From assembly GCA_022539475.1 (NCBI GenBank), contig VCMS01000140.1:203437-267436 (forward strand): a DNA stretch of 64,000 nucleotides, in the 5' to 3' direction. This stretch comes from Gracilaria domingensis. Lineage: Eukaryota > Rhodophyta > Florideophyceae > Gracilariales > Gracilariaceae. The notes beneath the pieces were generated by a model. That model was not told where the DNA came from and did no database searches. It saw nothing but the letters and a program-made list of their open reading frames with translations. The position numbers were made by a program, and so were the translations under genes. Below are positions 62,539-64,000 of the stretch, piece after piece; the stretch's first letter is position 1, and the number at the start of each line of letters is the position of its first letter.

Positions 62539-64000
62539 CATCCCCGAAGCCAAGGACATTCTCGCATTACTTCATGGCACAAAGCCAAGCAAACCCTGCC
62601 ACCGGTGTCTCCTCCCTCGTTCAAAACTCAACCTCTACCAACCTACTCTCACAGAGCGAACCCTCTCACACACTTTGCAAACCAGAAAAAGACATGATGA
62701 CCTACTTCTCGAGGCAGATTCTGCTCTCCTCTCCCATAGATCACGGGTTGCAAGGAACCTCAAAGAAGAAGCTGCAGAACTTCTCCACTCCACCTCTCTC
62801 TCTCCATACAAGTCCTTTCTGGAATCTTACCCTCTTCTCAACATCTCTTCACTGCTCACTCCTTATTCAATCTTCTCCTTGGAGCCCCTTCACAACTTTC
62901 ACCTTGGCATCTCTAAACTCATCAAACTCGCCACAATCGAACGCCTGAAGTCCGATTCTCTTCACACTTCCGTGGGCTTCAATGGATCCTCCAGGTCGTT
63001 TCGGTCCATCAGAACATCTATTCTTACTCACGCCAACTCCATCTTAGCTGACATCGAACGCTCGTTTCCGGCTCCAGGGCTTCATATTGATTTCTCGACA
63101 TCTGAAAAGGGTAAGTCTCTCAACGGCTTCTTCACCACTGACGGAATCAGAGGCATGCTAGAAGCAAAGGACTATCGCGCCCTCGACATGGTCTTCCCCT
63201 TCATCGGTGCATTCTTCGACCGTTGCTGCGGTGAAGTATCTCCCGCCCCAATAACCACCATTTTCACCTCTTACGTCGATCTCGTCAATAACGTTCTACA
63301 CTACCACACTGCCACAGAATGGACTGATGATCGCTTACGCTCTTTGGAGACTCTCATCAAGAACTTCAAGACTCAAACTGTCTCAGTTTTGGGTCCATAC
63401 CAGGCCTCCAACTTTTGTACTCTCAAATTTCATCTCCTGGATCACATCATTCCAGACATCCGTCGATACGGAGGCCTCCATTTCGGTGATGCAGGTGTGT
63501 ACGAGCACGCGCATCTCCTGTTCAAGAACCACTACCGCCGTACCTCTCGCAGAAGATCAACTGCGCATAAGGAAACAGTGGACTCAATCCAAGAGTCGCA
63601 GGATTTCTTACACTCCATCTCGGTAAGGAAACACTTCTCCATGTCTACCAACTCGGCCAGTCGTTTGTCGCAGCGGTGTTCCTCCATGGTTCGTGATGGT
63701 AGTTCATTCTCCCTCTTCGACATCATCACGGCCGACAAGTATCTACGGTCCGATCCAAACGTCCCGTCATCTGCTCTCACAGATTTGTTCTCCAAAACTA
63801 CATTGCAGTTCATCAACCAAATCTCTCGCGACGCCCTCTCTTCCTTCCGTACCCTAAGCTTAGAAACTCTTCAACCGTTGGACAACCCCCATGACATCAA
63901 AATCACCGTCGTTAACTCCGCTTACATTGTTTCTGGATTCTGCCCCTCGCTGGATGACTACGATCGTCACTTTCAATGCATTAGACTGCGAGAGCCGGAG
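62405..64000 (+). CDS. Plavaka/CMC-like transposase, C-terminal part (runs off the window)
   Basis: Open in one frame from about 62,380 to the right edge, more than 530 codons, with a Met at 62405 that is not necessarily the start. It has a zinc-type site (KPCHRCLLPRSKL), the landmark LEPLHNFHLGISKLIKLA (compare LHVCDLG in the copy at 58.9 kb), then SEKGKSLNGFFTTDGIRGML, FKTQTVSVLGPYQASNFCTL, KFHLLDHIIPDIRRYGG and a C-terminal beta-rich part. This continues the protein that begins at 61,306 in another frame. DNA transposon of the Plavaka (CMC) kind; the match is by layout, not by search. Terminal inverted repeats were not identified. Confidence 0.6.
   Translation, partial: MQLVQEFLETILKPLYHIGMKGFPFRDAKGVLRQCHPVISNYSADIPEAKDILALLHGTKPSKPCHRCLLPRSKLNLYQPTLTERTLSHTLQTRKRHDDLLLEADSALLSHRSRVARNLKEEAAELLHSTSLSPYKSFLESYPLLNISSLLTPYSIFSLEPLHNFHLGISKLIKLATIERLKSDSLHTSVGFNGSSRSFRSIRTSILTHANSILADIERSFPAPGLHIDFSTSEKGKSLNGFFTTDGIRGMLEAKDYRALDMVFPFIGAFFDRCCGEVSPAPITTIFTSYVDLVNNVLHYHTATEWTDDRLRSLETLIKNFKTQTVSVLGPYQASNFCTLKFHLLDHIIPDIRRYGGLHFGDAGVYEHAHLLFKNHYRRTSRRRSTAHKETVDSIQESQDFLHSISVRKHFSMSTNSASRLSQRCSSMVRDGSSFSLFDIITADKYLRSDPNVPSSALTDLFSKTTLQFINQISRDALSSFRTLSLETLQPLDNPHDIKITVVNSAYIVSGFCPSLDDYDRHFQCIRLREPE

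Noticed and set aside
1-64000. tRNA, rRNA and CRISPR-type arrays
   Set aside because: No clover-leaf, ribosomal or spaced-repeat pattern was seen by eye on either strand. A dedicated tRNA or covariance search was not possible.

Overview
This is a nuclear window from a eukaryote, most likely a florideophyte red alga resembling Chondrus crispus. The organism call is an inference. It rests on compact, mostly intron-free host genes, moderate GC, an Argonaute, an animal-type haem peroxidase and Kelch proteins lying beside large blocks of Copia and Gypsy retrotransposons.

Left part (1-22,300) is gene-bearing. In order it holds the C-terminal half of an Argonaute (+), a BCS1-like AAA ATPase (+), a small CAP/SCP-like protein (+), a multipass membrane protein (-), a secreted Kelch protein with a Thr-Pro-Glu-Pro repeat stalk (-), a secreted animal-type haem peroxidase (+), a secreted protein with 16 Cys (-), an F-box/LRR-like protein (-), and a head-to-head pair of ionotropic-glutamate-receptor-like channel genes (17,323-19,177 on - and 20,416-22,291 on +). 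The channel pair shares three intron positions. One copy carries a single-base deletion. Several strong inverted repeats lie in the spacers.

Middle part (22,561-41,322) is a stack of Copia elements. Copia-A (-, target duplication TTATC) is split by the young Copia-B (+, LTRs differing at one base) and by a 3-kb unclassified insertion with a GC-rich minisatellite. Next to it is the older Copia-C (+, target duplication TACCT), which landed in another dispersed repeat.

Right part (41,323-64,000) holds unclassified open-frame remnants, a degenerate short-period satellite, two worn Gypsy-type elements (-), a fragment of a Plavaka/CMC-like DNA transposase (-), tandemly duplicated exon-like units with a 108-bp hairpin, and a larger Plavaka/CMC-like transposase with an N-terminal zinc finger that runs off the right edge.

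The host genes show no shared pathway. Three neighbours (Kelch, peroxidase, Cys-rich protein) are predicted to be secreted, so they may act in the wall or extracellular space. The least expected host signal is the channel pair. The least explained sequence is the 3-kb insertion, its dispersed relatives and the duplicated exon-like region near 60 kb.
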